64,000 nucleotides of DNA, from contig NZ_WKJZ01000001.1 in the NCBI RefSeq assembly GCF_009763245.1, positions 1,578,180-1,642,179 on the forward strand, written 5' to 3'. The notes below the pieces were generated by a model, which was not told the origin of the DNA, searched no databases, and saw only the letters and a list, made by a program, of their open reading frames with translations. A program made the position numbers and the translations under genes. Below are positions 43,261 through 52,275 of the stretch, piece by piece. Within the stretch, counting starts at the first letter, position 1; each line of letters starts with the position of its first letter. The DNA comes from Pseudomonas xionganensis. Lineage in GTDB: Bacteria > Pseudomonadota > Gammaproteobacteria > Pseudomonadales > Pseudomonadaceae.

Positions 43261-43908
43261 GTGGTTTCGCGTACCGATGAAGAAGAACTGGCGGTAATCA
43301 AGGAGTGGTGGCAGCGCAACGGCATGCCGCTGGTGACGGGGGTGCTGTTGGCGCTGGTGGCGGTTTTTGGCTGGCAAGGCTGGCAGAAATACCAGGCCAA
43401 CCAGTCCCATGGCGCCTCCATGCTTTATCAGCAGCTCCTGGAAGAAGCCCTTACTCCTGCCGGTCAGAGCGATACTGCCAAGGTTGTCGAGTTGGCCGGC
43501 AAACTCAAAAGCGAGTTCTCCGGTAGTCACTACGCTCAGTACGCCAGTCTGTTCGTGGCCAAGCTGGCAGTCGAGGCGAATAAGCTGGATGATGCAGCCC
43601 TTGAGCTGCAAGCCATCGTCGATAAGCCCGCCGACAACAACCTCGGCGAGCTGGCTCGGCAGCGTTTAGCACGGGTGCTTTCGGCCCAGGACAAGACCGA
43701 GCAGGCCTTGCAGGTGCTGGATGCCAAAGCCGCCGATGGCGCTTTCTTGGCCAGTCGTGAAGAGCTGCGCGGTGATTTGCTGGTTCGTCTTGGCCGTCAT
43801 GATGAAGCCTATGAGGCTTACACCAGGGCCAAGGCCGCTGTTTCCGAAGATGCCGCCCTCGGCGGTTTGCAAATGAAGCTGGATGACCTGGCAAAAGGGG
43901 ATGCGTGA
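43261..43908 (+). CDS. yfgM: YfgM-like membrane-anchored TPR protein
   Basis: A 215-residue protein: a short cytosolic N-terminus, one membrane helix (VTGVLLALVAVFGWQGWQKYQ) and periplasmic TPR-like repeats. In E. coli YfgM associates with the SecYEG-PpiD chaperone network. It sits between hisS and bamB, as usual. GTG start at 43261. Confidence 0.92.
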   Translation: MVSRTDEEELAVIKEWWQRNGMPLVTGVLLALVAVFGWQGWQKYQANQSHGASMLYQQLLEEALTPAGQSDTAKVVELAGKLKSEFSGSHYAQYASLFVAKLAVEANKLDDAALELQAIVDKPADNNLGELARQRLARVLSAQDKTEQALQVLDAKAADGAFLASREELRGDLLVRLGRHDEAYEAYTRAKAAVSEDAALGGLQMKLDDLAKGDA

Positions 43909-43912
43909 CGTG

Positions 43913-45052
43913 ATGCGCTGGAAGAATGCCGCAGTGCTGGCCTTGGCCGTCGTGGTCGTGGGTTGCAGCAGCAACACCAAAAAGGAATTGCCGCCAGCCG
44001 AACTGCCGAAGTTTGAGCGCGAAGTGCAGCTGAAGAAAGAGTGGAGTCGCTCCATTGGCAAGGGGCAGGGCGAAACCTTCAATATGCTGACCCCGGCTGT
44101 CGAAGGTGATCGCCTGTTCGCCGCCGATGTCGAAGGCTTGGTCGTGGCCCTGGATCGCCTGAGTGGCAAGGTGCTGTGGAAGAACGATCTGGAGGTTCCG
44201 GTTTCCGGTGCCGTGGGCGCGGGTTATGGTCTGGTAACCATGGGCACGCTCAAGGGTGAGGTGATCGCCCTGGATGCCAGCAGCGGTGAAGAGAAATGGC
44301 GCGCTCGGGTGACCAGCGAAGTCCTGTCCGCGCCTGCGGTCAATGGCGATGTGGTGCTGGTGCAGACCCAGGATGACCGCCTGATCGCCTTCGATGCCGA
44401 CACCGGCAATCAGCGCTGGATTTTCGAAAACACCCCGGCGGTATTGACCCTGCGCGGCACCGGCAGCCCGGTGCTGACCAATCGTCTGGCCATTGCGGGA
44501 CTGTCCAGCGGCAAGGTGATTGCCCTGGACGCCCAGCGTGGCATCCCGGTGTGGGAACAACGTGTGGCCATTCCCCAAGGCCGCTCCGAACTTGAGCGGG
44601 TGGTGGATATCGACGGTGGCCTGCTGCTGTCTGGCGGTACCCTGTATGCCGTGAGCTACCAGGGGCGTGTGGCTGCCATGGAACTGGAAAGCGGCCGTAT
44701 CCTCTGGCAACGCGAGGCCTCCAGCTCGGTGGGTGTGGCCCAGGGCTTTGGCAACGTCTATGTCAGCCTGGCCAGTGGCACCGTGGAAGGTATCGATGAG
44801 CGCAGCGCTTCGGCACTGTGGAGCAACGATGCCCTGGCTCGTCGCCAGCTGTCGGCACCGGAAGTATTCTCCAGCTATGTGGCCTTCGGTGACCTGGAAG
44901 GTTACCTGCACCTGATCAGTCAGGTGGATGGCCGTTTTGTCGGTCGTGAGCGCATCGACAGTGATGGTCTGCGTGCCCGTCCGCTGGTGGTGGGGGACTG
45001 GCTGTATGCCTTTGGCAATGGCGGTAACCTGGTGGCACTGACCATCAAGTAA
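43913..45052 (+). CDS. bamB: Outer membrane assembly lipoprotein BamB
   Basis: A BAM-complex lipoprotein that helps insert outer-membrane proteins. Lipobox VVGC near residue 17; an eight-bladed beta-propeller of PQQ-type repeats follows (LDRLSGKVLWKNDLEVPVSGAVGAGYG; LDASSGEEKWRARVTSEVLSAPAVN). ATG at 43913 is taken; GTG at 43910 is equally possible and ATG at 43901 would overlap the yfgM end. Confidence 0.95.
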   Translation: MRWKNAAVLALAVVVVGCSSNTKKELPPAELPKFEREVQLKKEWSRSIGKGQGETFNMLTPAVEGDRLFAADVEGLVVALDRLSGKVLWKNDLEVPVSGAVGAGYGLVTMGTLKGEVIALDASSGEEKWRARVTSEVLSAPAVNGDVVLVQTQDDRLIAFDADTGNQRWIFENTPAVLTLRGTGSPVLTNRLAIAGLSSGKVIALDAQRGIPVWEQRVAIPQGRSELERVVDIDGGLLLSGGTLYAVSYQGRVAAMELESGRILWQREASSSVGVAQGFGNVYVSLASGTVEGIDERSASALWSNDALARRQLSAPEVFSSYVAFGDLEGYLHLISQVDGRFVGRERIDSDGLRARPLVVGDWLYAFGNGGNLVALTIK

Positions 45053-45066
45053 CGCCTTTGGCTATG

Positions 45067-45090
45067 CTGCACAGCATCGCTGCTGTGCAG
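45067..45090 (+). other. Hairpin after bamB
   Basis: A perfect 10-bp stem CTGCACAGCA / TGCTGTGCAG with a 4-nt loop, 15 nt past the bamB stop and without a T-run. It stands just before a second hairpin with T-tract. Confidence 0.55.
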
Positions 45091-45111
45091 TCAGGCCGAA
45101 ACAAAAATCCG

Positions 45112-45141
45112 GCCGCTGCCCGTGCAGCGGCTTTTGTATTT
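45112..45141 (+). terminator. Terminator between bamB and der
   Basis: GCCGCTGC / GCAGCGGC, loop CCGT, followed by TTTTGTATTTT. It could reduce but not necessarily abolish read-through into der. Confidence 0.7.
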
Positions 45142-45167
45142 TCTGAAATAACGAAGTGGAGAGCCTG

Positions 45168-46640
45168 ATGGTTCCCGTAATTGCCCTGGTGGGCCGCCCG
45201 AACGTCGGCAAGTCCACCCTGTTTAACCGCTTGACCAAGTCCCGTGACGCGATTGTCGGCGACCTGTCTGGTCTGACCCGTGATCGCCAGTACGGCGAGG
45301 CCAAGTGGCAGGGGCGAACCTATATCGTGATCGACACCGGGGGTATTTCCGGTGACGAGGAAGGCATCGACGCGAAGATGGCCGAGCAGTCTCTGCAGGC
45401 CATCGAAGAGGCCGATGCCGTGCTGTTTCTGGTGGACGCCCGTGCCGGTCTTTCCGCCTCCGACCAGATGATCGGCGAGCACCTGCGTCGGCGTAACAAG
45501 CGCAGCTTTCTGGTGATCAACAAGGTCGACAACCTCGACACCGATCTGGCCCGCGCCGAATTCGCCAGTATGGGCATGGGCGAGTCCCTGGCCATTGCCG
45601 GCGCACATGGTCGCGGCATCACCCAGATGCTCGAAGCCGTGCTCGGTTCCTTCCCCAAGGATGCCAGCGAGCCGGAAGAGGGCGAGGAAGAGGAGGTTGT
45701 GCTCGAAGGTCAGGAAGCCAAGCGCATTCCCGGCCCGAGTGAGAAGGACGGGATCAAGCTGGCGATCATCGGCCGCCCCAACGTCGGCAAGTCGACCCTG
45801 GTCAATCGCATGCTCGGTGAAGAGCGTGTGATCGTCTATGACCAGGCTGGCACCACCCGCGACAGCATCTATATCCCCTTCGAGCGCGATGACGAGAAGT
45901 ACACCCTGATCGACACCGCCGGGGTGCGCCGCCGCGGCAAGATCTTCGAAGCGGTGGAAAAATTTTCGGTGGTCAAGACTCTGCAGGCCATCCAGGATTC
46001 CAACGTGGTGGTGTTCGTCATGGACGCCCGTGAAGGGGTGGTGGACCACGACCTCAACCTGCTCGGTTTCGTGCTGGAAAGCGGCCGCGCGCTGGTGATC
46101 GCCCTGAACAAATGGGACGGCATGGAGCCCAGCGAGCGCGACTACGTGAAGACCGAATTGCAGCGCCGGCTGTTCTTCGTCGACTTTGCCGATATCCACT
46201 TTATCTCGGCCCTGCATGGCACCGGCGTGGGCAACCTGTACAAGTCGGTGCAGGCCTCGTTCAAGTCGGCCATCACCCGCTGGCCCACCAGCCGCCTGAC
46301 GCAGATTCTCGAAGATGCGGTCAGCGATCACGCCCCGCCCATGGTCAACAACCGCCGCATCAAGCTGCGTTATGCCCACCTGGGTGGCGCCAACCCGCCG
46401 CTGATCGTGATCCACGGCAACCAGGTCGAGGCCGTGCCCAAGTCCTATACGCGCTATCTGGAGAACACCTACCGGCGCGTACTGAAACTGGTGGGTACGC
46501 CGATTCGTATCGAATACAAGGGAGGCGAGAACCCCTACGAGGGTAAGAAAAACACCCTGACCGATCGCCAGGTGAACAAGAAGCGGCGCCTGATGAGCCA
46601 CCACAAGAAGGCCGAGAAAAAGCGTAAGGACAAGCGCTAA
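45168..46640 (+). CDS. der: Ribosome-associated GTPase Der (EngA)
   Basis: A 490-residue tandem GTPase for 50S subunit assembly. Each G domain has its P-loop ([12 protein letters not shown] near residue 8 and [12 protein letters not shown] near residue 200) and DxxG motif; a KH-like domain and basic C-terminus follow ([18 protein letters not shown]). ATG at 45168 with GGAGAG upstream. Confidence 0.98.
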   Translation: MVPVIALVGRPNVGKSTLFNRLTKSRDAIVGDLSGLTRDRQYGEAKWQGRTYIVIDTGGISGDEEGIDAKMAEQSLQAIEEADAVLFLVDARAGLSASDQMIGEHLRRRNKRSFLVINKVDNLDTDLARAEFASMGMGESLAIAGAHGRGITQMLEAVLGSFPKDASEPEEGEEEEVVLEGQEAKRIPGPSEKDGIKLAIIGRPNVGKSTLVNRMLGEERVIVYDQAGTTRDSIYIPFERDDEKYTLIDTAGVRRRGKIFEAVEKFSVVKTLQAIQDSNVVVFVMDAREGVVDHDLNLLGFVLESGRALVIALNKWDGMEPSERDYVKTELQRRLFFVDFADIHFISALHGTGVGNLYKSVQASFKSAITRWPTSRLTQILEDAVSDHAPPMVNNRRIKLRYAHLGGANPPLIVIHGNQVEAVPKSYTRYLENTYRRVLKLVGTPIRIEYKGGENPYEGKKNTLTDRQVNKKRRLMSHHKKAEKKRKDKR

Positions 46641-46661
46641 GCCTGGACTCAAACGCTCTAT

Positions 46662-46684
46662 AAAGGCACCTGCGGGTGCCTTTT
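46662..46684 (+). terminator. Terminator of der
   Basis: AAAGGCACC / GGGTGCCTTTT with a 3-nt loop lies 22 nt past the der stop. Confidence 0.8.
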
Positions 46685-46722
46685 GCCTTTCTGGGTGATC
46701 GGCTATCCTGCGCCATCACTCC

Positions 46723-46862
46723 CAGGCTGATGAAAACCTACCTACGTTGACAATACTGCGTTAAAAACAGGCTCGGAATGCTCATTTACAGCTCGTAAAC
46801 TCCGCTTCCTCGCCTGTTTTTGCCTTGTCTTGTCTGCCTCGCCTACGTTTTTCAACAGCCTG
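46723..46862. repeat. Dispersed inverted-end repeat element, copy A (140 bp)
   Basis: The ends CAGGCTG-aTGAAAAcCTAC and GTTTTTCAaCAGCCTG are inverted copies of each other. Inside is a core shared with two other intergenic elements (63385 and 59431): ATACTGCGTT, then CATTTACAGCTCGTAAACTC and CGCTTCCTCGCCTG. No open reading frame is seen. It lies between der and the aminotransferase gene, just upstream of the latter. Confidence 0.75.
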
Positions 46863-46889
46863 TTAGCACTCAAGCCGGATGCTGCCTCG

Positions 46890-48038
46890 ATGATTATCAG
46901 CAAGCTGCCGAACGTCGGCACCACCATCTTTACCCGCATGTCGCAGCTCGCCGCGGAAACCGGCGCACTCAATCTGTCCCAGGGATTCCCTGATTTTGAT
47001 GGCCCGCTGGCGCTGCGCGAGGCGGTTGGGCGGCATATTGCTGCCGGGCATAACCAGTACGCACCGATGACCGGCTTGCCGGCGCTGCGCGAGCAGGTGG
47101 CGGCCAAGGTGGCGCGTTGCTATGGCCGAACGGTCAGTGCAGATAGCGAGGTGACCATAGTGCCCGGGGCGACCCAGGGTATCTTCTGTGCCATCCAGGC
47201 ACTGATCCAGCCGGGTGATGAAGTGATCGTCTTCGACCCCAGCTACGATAGCTACGAGCCTTCGGTGCAGCTGGCAGGCGGACGCTGTGTGCATGTGCCG
47301 CTGGCCTTGCCGGGGTTCAGTATCGATTGGCAGCGCCTGCAGGATGCGCTAAGCGACAAGACTCGCCTGGTTATCCTCAACAGCCCGCATAACCCCAGCG
47401 GGGCGCTGATCTCCCGCGCCGAACTGGATCAGCTGGCGGCACTGATCCGCGAGCGCGATATCTACCTGATCAGCGATGAGGTCTATGAGCACCTGGTATT
47501 CGATGGCGTCCAGCACGCCAGCATCCTGGCTCATGACGAGTTGTATCAGCGTGCCTTTGTGGTCAGTTCCTTTGGCAAGACCTACCACGTCACCGGCTGG
47601 AAAACCGGATATGTGGTGGCGCCACCGTTGCTGTCCGCCGAGCTGCGCAAGGTTCATCAGTACGTCAGCTTCTGCGGCGTGACCCCGCTGCAATGGGCGC
47701 TGGCGGACTATATGGCCGCGCATCCCGAGCATGTGGAGGAGCTGCCGGCGTTCTACCAGGCCAAGCGCGATCTGTTCTGCGACCTGCTGGCGGGTTCGCG
47801 CTTTAGCTTTACCCGCGCCGCCGGAACCTATTTCCAGCTGGTTGACTATTCGGCCATTTGCCCTGATCTGGATGATGTAGCCATGGCCGAATGGCTGACC
47901 CGTGAGCATGGGGTGGCGGCGATTCCGATATCGGTGTTCTACCAGCAGCCACCGCAGGACTTGCGTCTGGTGCGCTTGTGCTTTGCCAAGCGTGAAGAAA
48001 CCCTGCGCCAGGCGGCGGAGAAACTCTGTGCGGTGTAG
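46890..48038 (+). CDS. Methionine/glutamine-type PLP aminotransferase (YbdL/kynurenine transaminase family)
   Basis: A 382-residue fold-type I class I/II aminotransferase. PLP motifs: the Schiff-base Lys in SSFGKTYHVTGWKTGYVV, NSPHNPSGALIS and a late R. It starts after MIISKLPNVGTTIFTRMSQLAAETGALNLSQGFPDF, very like E. coli YbdL, which prefers methionine. The ATG at 46890 gives the canonical N-terminus; the frame extends into repeat element A. The next gene codes an omega-amidase, which fits the pair that transaminates with glutamine and hydrolyses the resulting 2-oxoglutaramate. Confidence 0.9.
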   Translation: MIISKLPNVGTTIFTRMSQLAAETGALNLSQGFPDFDGPLALREAVGRHIAAGHNQYAPMTGLPALREQVAAKVARCYGRTVSADSEVTIVPGATQGIFCAIQALIQPGDEVIVFDPSYDSYEPSVQLAGGRCVHVPLALPGFSIDWQRLQDALSDKTRLVILNSPHNPSGALISRAELDQLAALIRERDIYLISDEVYEHLVFDGVQHASILAHDELYQRAFVVSSFGKTYHVTGWKTGYVVAPPLLSAELRKVHQYVSFCGVTPLQWALADYMAAHPEHVEELPAFYQAKRDLFCDLLAGSRFSFTRAAGTYFQLVDYSAICPDLDDVAMAEWLTREHGVAAIPISVFYQQPPQDLRLVRLCFAKREETLRQAAEKLCAV

Positions 48039-48103
48039 GGTGGATAACCGCTAAGCGTTATTCACCAGGGCTTGGTGGGTGTGAAAAACGACATCCACCC
48101 TAC
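48035..48103. repeat. REP-like inverted repeat (GTAGGGTGG type)
   Basis: GTAGGGTGGAT opens and ATCCACCCTAC closes an element 69 bp long, each outer half also folding internally (GGATAACCGCT/AAGCGTTATTCACC). It occupies the gap between the aminotransferase stop (TAG at 48036-48038 is part of it) and the omega-amidase start. Confidence 0.7.
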
Positions 48104-48117
48104 GCGAGTGAAATGAG

Positions 48118-48900
48118 ATGAGCGACAAACCCGATCTTGAACTGGCGCTGATCCAGACCAGCCTGGTCTGGCAGGAGCCGGCCGCCAATCGCGCGCACTT
48201 CGCATCTCTGCTGGAGCAGGCCCGTGGCGCCGATCTGGTCGTGCTGCCGGAGATGTTCAGCACCGGCTTTTCCATGGACTCCGCAGCGTTGGCCGAGCCC
48301 GAAGACGGCCCCACCAGCCAGTGGCTGCGTGAGCAGGCCCAGGCGTTGCAAGCCGTGGTCACCGGCAGCCTGATTATCCAGGCCGCCGATGGCAGCTACC
48401 GCAATCGCCTGCTCTGGGCGCGGCCCGATGGCAGCCTGGCGCATTACGACAAGCGCCACCTGTTTCGCATGGCCGGCGAGCACAAGCACTACAGTGCGGG
48501 CACGCAGCAGGTGTTACTGGAAGTCAGGGGCTGGCAGGTGCGTCCGCTGATCTGCTACGACCTGCGTTTCCCGGTATGGAGCCGCGACCCGCAGCACACC
48601 GATCTGCTGCTCTATACCGCCAACTGGCCGGCCGCGCGGCGCAATCACTGGAACCGTCTGCTACCGGCGCGGGCCATCGAGAATCTCTGTTATGTGGCGG
48701 CGGTGAATCGCATCGGCGAGGACGGCAAGGGCTATGCCTACAGTGGCGATTCCCAGGTGCTGGACTATCAGGGTGAGCAACTGCTTGCGCCTGGGCCGGT
48801 GGATGGTGTGTTCCGGGTAACCCTCAAGGCTGCGGAGCTGGCGGCCTATCGCGAGCGTTTCCCGGCTCACATGGACGCCGACAGCTTTAGCCTGACCTAG
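48118..48900 (+). CDS. Omega-amidase, nitrilase family (YafV/Nit2-like)
   Basis: A 260-residue C-N hydrolase. The catalytic Glu, Lys and Cys are at LPEMFSTGF, YDKRHLF and LICYDLRFP. The sequence and length fit YafV/Nit2 omega-amidases, which hydrolyse 2-oxoglutaramate and 2-oxosuccinamate. The upstream aminotransferase supports this. A REP-like element separates the two, so read-through should be possible. Its 3' end overlaps the opposite-strand MerR gene by 14 nt. Confidence 0.9.
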   Translation: MSDKPDLELALIQTSLVWQEPAANRAHFASLLEQARGADLVVLPEMFSTGFSMDSAALAEPEDGPTSQWLREQAQALQAVVTGSLIIQAADGSYRNRLLWARPDGSLAHYDKRHLFRMAGEHKHYSAGTQQVLLEVRGWQVRPLICYDLRFPVWSRDPQHTDLLLYTANWPAARRNHWNRLLPARAIENLCYVAAVNRIGEDGKGYAYSGDSQVLDYQGEQLLAPGPVDGVFRVTLKAAELAAYRERFPAHMDADSFSLT

Positions 48901-49258
48901 CCGCCTGCTCGGCGGCGCTGGCTTCCAGACGCAGCTTTTCACTGCGCAGAAAATCGCGCAGCTGTTGCAGATCGGCCAGCTTTTTTTCCACCTCGGCCAG
49001 TTTGCGGCTGACCAGTGCGGCGCCCTGGGCGCAGTCCAGCTGCTGCTCGCGGCGGGCCTTGAGGATTTCACCGATCTCGCCGAGGGAAAAGCCCATGCCC
49101 TGAGCCTGCCGGATAAAATCCAGGTCGCTCAAGGTCTGCTGGCAGTATTCGCGATAATTGTTATCCCGGCGCAGGGCGCTGATCAGCCCCAGGCTTTCGT
49201 AATAGCGCAGGGTGTGGCGGCTGGCGCCGCTGCGTTTTTCCAATTCGCCGATGCGCAT
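48887..49258 (-). CDS. MerR-family transcriptional regulator
   Basis: A 123-residue MerR regulator: winged helix MRIGELEKRSGASRHTLRYYESLGLI, then a long coiled-coil dimerisation helix. There is a single Cys (DCAQG) and no metal-ligand cluster, so it is probably not a metal sensor; aldehydes or electrophiles are possible signals. It is divergent from the SDR gene with a MerR-type dyad between them, and overlaps the omega-amidase 3' end. Confidence 0.88.
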   Translation of the reverse strand: MRIGELEKRSGASRHTLRYYESLGLISALRRDNNYREYCQQTLSDLDFIRQAQGMGFSLGEIGEILKARREQQLDCAQGAALVSRKLAEVEKKLADLQQLRDFLRSEKLRLEASAAEQAARSG

Positions 49259-49269
49259 GCAAATCCCGC

Positions 49270-49301
49270 TTGACTATAGAGTGTGCTCGATAGTTTAGCC
49301 T
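49270..49301 (+). promoter_or_regulatory. MerR-type promoter with spacer dyad
   Basis: CTATaGAG-TGTG-CTCgATAG (49274-49293) is a near-perfect dyad lying between TTGACT (-35, 49270-49275) and TAGCCT (-10, 49296-49301), spaced 20 bp. This long spacer is the hallmark of MerR-activated promoters. It drives the SDR gene and lies 16 nt before the MerR start, allowing autoregulation. Confidence 0.7.
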
Positions 49302-49334
49302 GCCTGAGTCATCAATAAATCAGGAGGATTGGCG

Positions 49335-50402
49335 ATGCAGCAGCCCTGTTTTGTCACCGGCGGCAGCGGTTTTATCGGTCAGCATCTGCTGGCCCTGCTC
49401 ACCCACAGGGGCCATCCGGTCAGTGTGCTGATGCGTCGGCCGCACAACCTGCCGGCTCTGCGTGAGCAGGTCGAGCAATTGGGCGGGCAGGGGCATCTGC
49501 TCACAGCCGTTGTCGGTGATCTGGGTCTGCCGGGCCTGGGATTGGACGCCTCTGCCCGTGAGCGGGTGCATCAGGCGGCTGTAGTGTTTCATCTGGGCGC
49601 ACAGTTTGCCTGGGGATTGGCGGCCGAGCAGGCGCGCCGAGTCAATGTTGAGGGTGCTGTTGCGGTGGCAGAGCTTGCAGCGCAACAGGGCAGTCGCCTG
49701 CTGATGGTAGGCGGCTTTATGCTGGCCAACCATGGCCATCTGCAGCGCCTCGGCATTGACCTGCAGCAGCCCGAGCGTACCGATTGGAACGGGGTTTATC
49801 GGCGCAGCGGCGGGTACGAGGGCAGCAAGCTGGAGGCGCATTTTCGTGTGCGTGCACGGATGGCTGAATTGCAGGCGCCACTCACGGTCGTGCATCCGGC
49901 CACTGTGTGTGGCCACAGCCGCAGCGGGCATATTCTGCCAGCGCAGCCCTTGGCGGGACTGATTGGCAATCTGGCCAGCGGTCGGCTGGGCGCGATACCG
50001 GGCTCGCCGGCGCATTGGTTGCCACTGGTCAGTGTGGATTTCTTGGCGGAACTCATGGTGGCGGCTGCCTTTGATAAGCAGCAGGTCGGGCAGGAGATTC
50101 TTGCTCTGGATGCCGCGACGCCCAACCTGCGGGGCATGCTGCAGCAATTGGCCCAGACGCTGGGGGTGCGGGCACCGAGTCGGCATCTGCCGATTGCCTT
50201 GCTGCGGGGCTTGCTGAAACTTCCGGGGCTGCCGCAGTTGTTGCGTACCGATGCCGAGTCGCTGGATTTTATCCAGACCACCCGCTTCGATACCTCAGCG
50301 ACCCAGGCTCTGGCCCAGCGCCACCAGCTGCACTGGCCGGATATCGGCCAGGCATTGCAGGCGACGGCGCATTACCTGGCGGGCAAGCCGTCAGTAGTCT
50401 GA
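49335..50402 (+). CDS. Extended short-chain dehydrogenase/reductase (NAD-dependent epimerase family)
   Basis: A 355-residue Rossmann-fold protein. Nucleotide motif GGSGFIGQH at residue 10; the YxxxK catalytic pair in GGYEGSKLEA. It resembles the NAD-dependent epimerase/dehydratase group but no sugar cluster is nearby. AGGAGG is 7 nt before the ATG at 49335. The MerR regulator upstream suggests an electrophile or carbonyl response; the substrate is unknown. Confidence 0.88.
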   Translation: MQQPCFVTGGSGFIGQHLLALLTHRGHPVSVLMRRPHNLPALREQVEQLGGQGHLLTAVVGDLGLPGLGLDASARERVHQAAVVFHLGAQFAWGLAAEQARRVNVEGAVAVAELAAQQGSRLLMVGGFMLANHGHLQRLGIDLQQPERTDWNGVYRRSGGYEGSKLEAHFRVRARMAELQAPLTVVHPATVCGHSRSGHILPAQPLAGLIGNLASGRLGAIPGSPAHWLPLVSVDFLAELMVAAAFDKQQVGQEILALDAATPNLRGMLQQLAQTLGVRAPSRHLPIALLRGLLKLPGLPQLLRTDAESLDFIQTTRFDTSATQALAQRHQLHWPDIGQALQATAHYLAGKPSVV

Positions 50403-50417
50403 CGGCTTGCCCAGCAA

Positions 50418-52088
50418 TCAGGCGGCCTGTTCGGCTGCCTGAGCCAGGGCGCGATTGAGGGCACTGAACAGCGCGCGGAAGCTCGCCGTGGTGAGGTTTT
50501 CATCGATGCCTGCGCCGTGCAGGGCGCGGCCGCCATTGACGCGCAGCTCGATGTAGGCCGCCGCCTGGGCGTTGGTGCCGGCGCCGATGGCATGCTCGCT
50601 GTAATCCATGATTTCCACGGCCACCGGCAGACCAGCCACCAGGGCTTCCAGCGGCCCCTTGCCGATGCCGCGCCAGTGCCGGCTTTCCCCTGCCTCGATG
50701 ACTTCAACGTCCACCGCGCTGGTGCCGTTTTCTTCCTGCAGGCGATGACCTTTCAGGGCGTAGGGCGCGCTGGCTTGCAGATACTCGCTTTCCAGAAGCT
50801 GGTAGATCTGCGCGGCGGTCATCTCCAGGCCGAGGCGATCGGTCTCGCGCTGCACCACCTGGCTGAACTCGATCTGCATGCGCCGCGGCAGGTTGATACC
50901 GTATTCCTGCTCCAGCAGGAAGGCGATGCCGCCCTTGCCGGACTGGCTGTTGACGCGGATCACCGCCTCGTAGTCGCGGCCGATGTCAGCCGGATCGATC
51001 GGCAGGTAGGGCACTTCCCAGACCGCGTCGGCCTGCTGCTGGGCGAAGCCCTTGCGGATCGCGTCCTGGTGCGAGCCGGAGAAGGCGGTATGGACCAGAT
51101 CGCCGGCATAGGGGTGGCGCGGATGCACCGGGATCTGGTTGCAGTCCTCGACCACCTTGCGCACCGCGTCGATGTCGGAGAAGTCCAGCTGCGGATCGAC
51201 GCCCTGGGTGTAGAGGTTGAGCGCCAGGGTCACCAGGCAGACGTTGCCGGTGCGCTCGCCGTTGCCGAACAGGCAGCCCTCGACGCGGTCGGCGCCGGCC
51301 ATCACGGCCAGCTCGGACGCCGCCACGCCGGTGCCGCGGTCGTTATGGGTGTGCACACTGATCAGCACGCTGTCGCGGCGATCGATGCGGCGGCCGAACC
51401 ACTCGATCTGGTCGGCGTAGTGGTTCGGCGTGGCGCACTCGATGGTGGCCGGCAGGTTGAGGATCAACTTGTTCGCCGGGGTCGGCTGGAATACGCCGAT
51501 CACCGCATTGCACACCTCGACGGCAAAATCCGTCTCGGTTGAGCTGAACACTTCCGGCGAATACTCGAAGCCCCACTGAGTGTCCGGCTGCGCGGCGGCC
51601 AGGCGCTTGATGATGCGCGCGGCGCCTACGGCGATCTCGATCACGCCGGCCTTGTTCTGATTGAAGACGATGCGACGGAAACTCGGCGCGGTGGCGTTGT
51701 AGTAGTGGACGATGGCGCGCTTGGCGCCCTTGAGCGACTCGAAGGTGCGGGTGATCAGGTCCTCGCGGGCCTGGGTCAGCACCTGGATGGTGACGTCATC
51801 GGGGATATGGCCGCCCTCGATCAGCTCGCGCACGAAGTCGAAGTCGGTCTGCGATGCAGACGGGAAACCCACTTCGATTTCCTTCAGGCCCACGGCCACC
51901 AGGCACTTGAAGAAGCGCATCTTCTTCTCGGCATCCATCGGCTCGATCAGCGACTGGTTGCCGTCGCGCAGGTCGGTGGACAGCCAGATGGGGGCCTTGT
52001 CGATGATCCGGTCCGGCCAGGTGCGGTCGGGGAGCTGGATCTGGGTAAAGGGGCGGTATTTCTTGGCGGGGTCTTTGAGCATGGTCAT
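50418..52088 (-). CDS. leuA: 2-isopropylmalate synthase
   Basis: A 556-residue enzyme committing 2-ketoisovalerate and acetyl-CoA to leucine synthesis. The TIM-barrel domain has LRDGNQSL and metal His in SVHTHNDRG; the C-terminal LeuA allosteric domain carries leucine feedback. The start at 52088 has AAGGA 6 nt upstream; the frame extends to 52121. The gene lies alone, as usual in Pseudomonas, where leuB/C/D are elsewhere. Confidence 0.97.
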   Translation of the reverse strand: MTMLKDPAKKYRPFTQIQLPDRTWPDRIIDKAPIWLSTDLRDGNQSLIEPMDAEKKMRFFKCLVAVGLKEIEVGFPSASQTDFDFVRELIEGGHIPDDVTIQVLTQAREDLITRTFESLKGAKRAIVHYYNATAPSFRRIVFNQNKAGVIEIAVGAARIIKRLAAAQPDTQWGFEYSPEVFSSTETDFAVEVCNAVIGVFQPTPANKLILNLPATIECATPNHYADQIEWFGRRIDRRDSVLISVHTHNDRGTGVAASELAVMAGADRVEGCLFGNGERTGNVCLVTLALNLYTQGVDPQLDFSDIDAVRKVVEDCNQIPVHPRHPYAGDLVHTAFSGSHQDAIRKGFAQQQADAVWEVPYLPIDPADIGRDYEAVIRVNSQSGKGGIAFLLEQEYGINLPRRMQIEFSQVVQRETDRLGLEMTAAQIYQLLESEYLQASAPYALKGHRLQEENGTSAVDVEVIEAGESRHWRGIGKGPLEALVAGLPVAVEIMDYSEHAIGAGTNAQAAAYIELRVNGGRALHGAGIDENLTTASFRALFSALNRALAQAAEQAA

Positions 52089-52148
52089 GGCAAATCCTTG
52101 GGGTACGGGCCTGGCAAACACGATAGCGGGGGAGCGGCGGGGAGGGGC

Positions 52149-52226
52149 TCAGCCACGCAGTCGTGGGCTTGCCAGGCGCTGGCAGGCGTATTGGCGCAGG
52201 AGTATCAGGGTATGGGGCGCGTTCAT
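52149..52226 (-). CDS. Candidate leuA leader peptide (25 codons)
   Basis: An ATG-initiated 25-codon reading frame with AGGG 9 nt upstream ends 60 nt before leuA. Five of 25 residues are Leu (peptide starts MNAPHTLILLRQ). Two stems lie within it: TGCCAG/CTGGCA and CCACG/CGTGG. No rho-independent terminator follows. It could be a translational attenuator of leuA, or chance. Confidence 0.3.
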   Translation of the reverse strand: MNAPHTLILLRQYACQRLASPRLRG

Positions 52227-52275
52227 GCTGCCAACCCTAATGGCTTGGGTTAAAGCTGGCAAGCAATGCGAAAAA

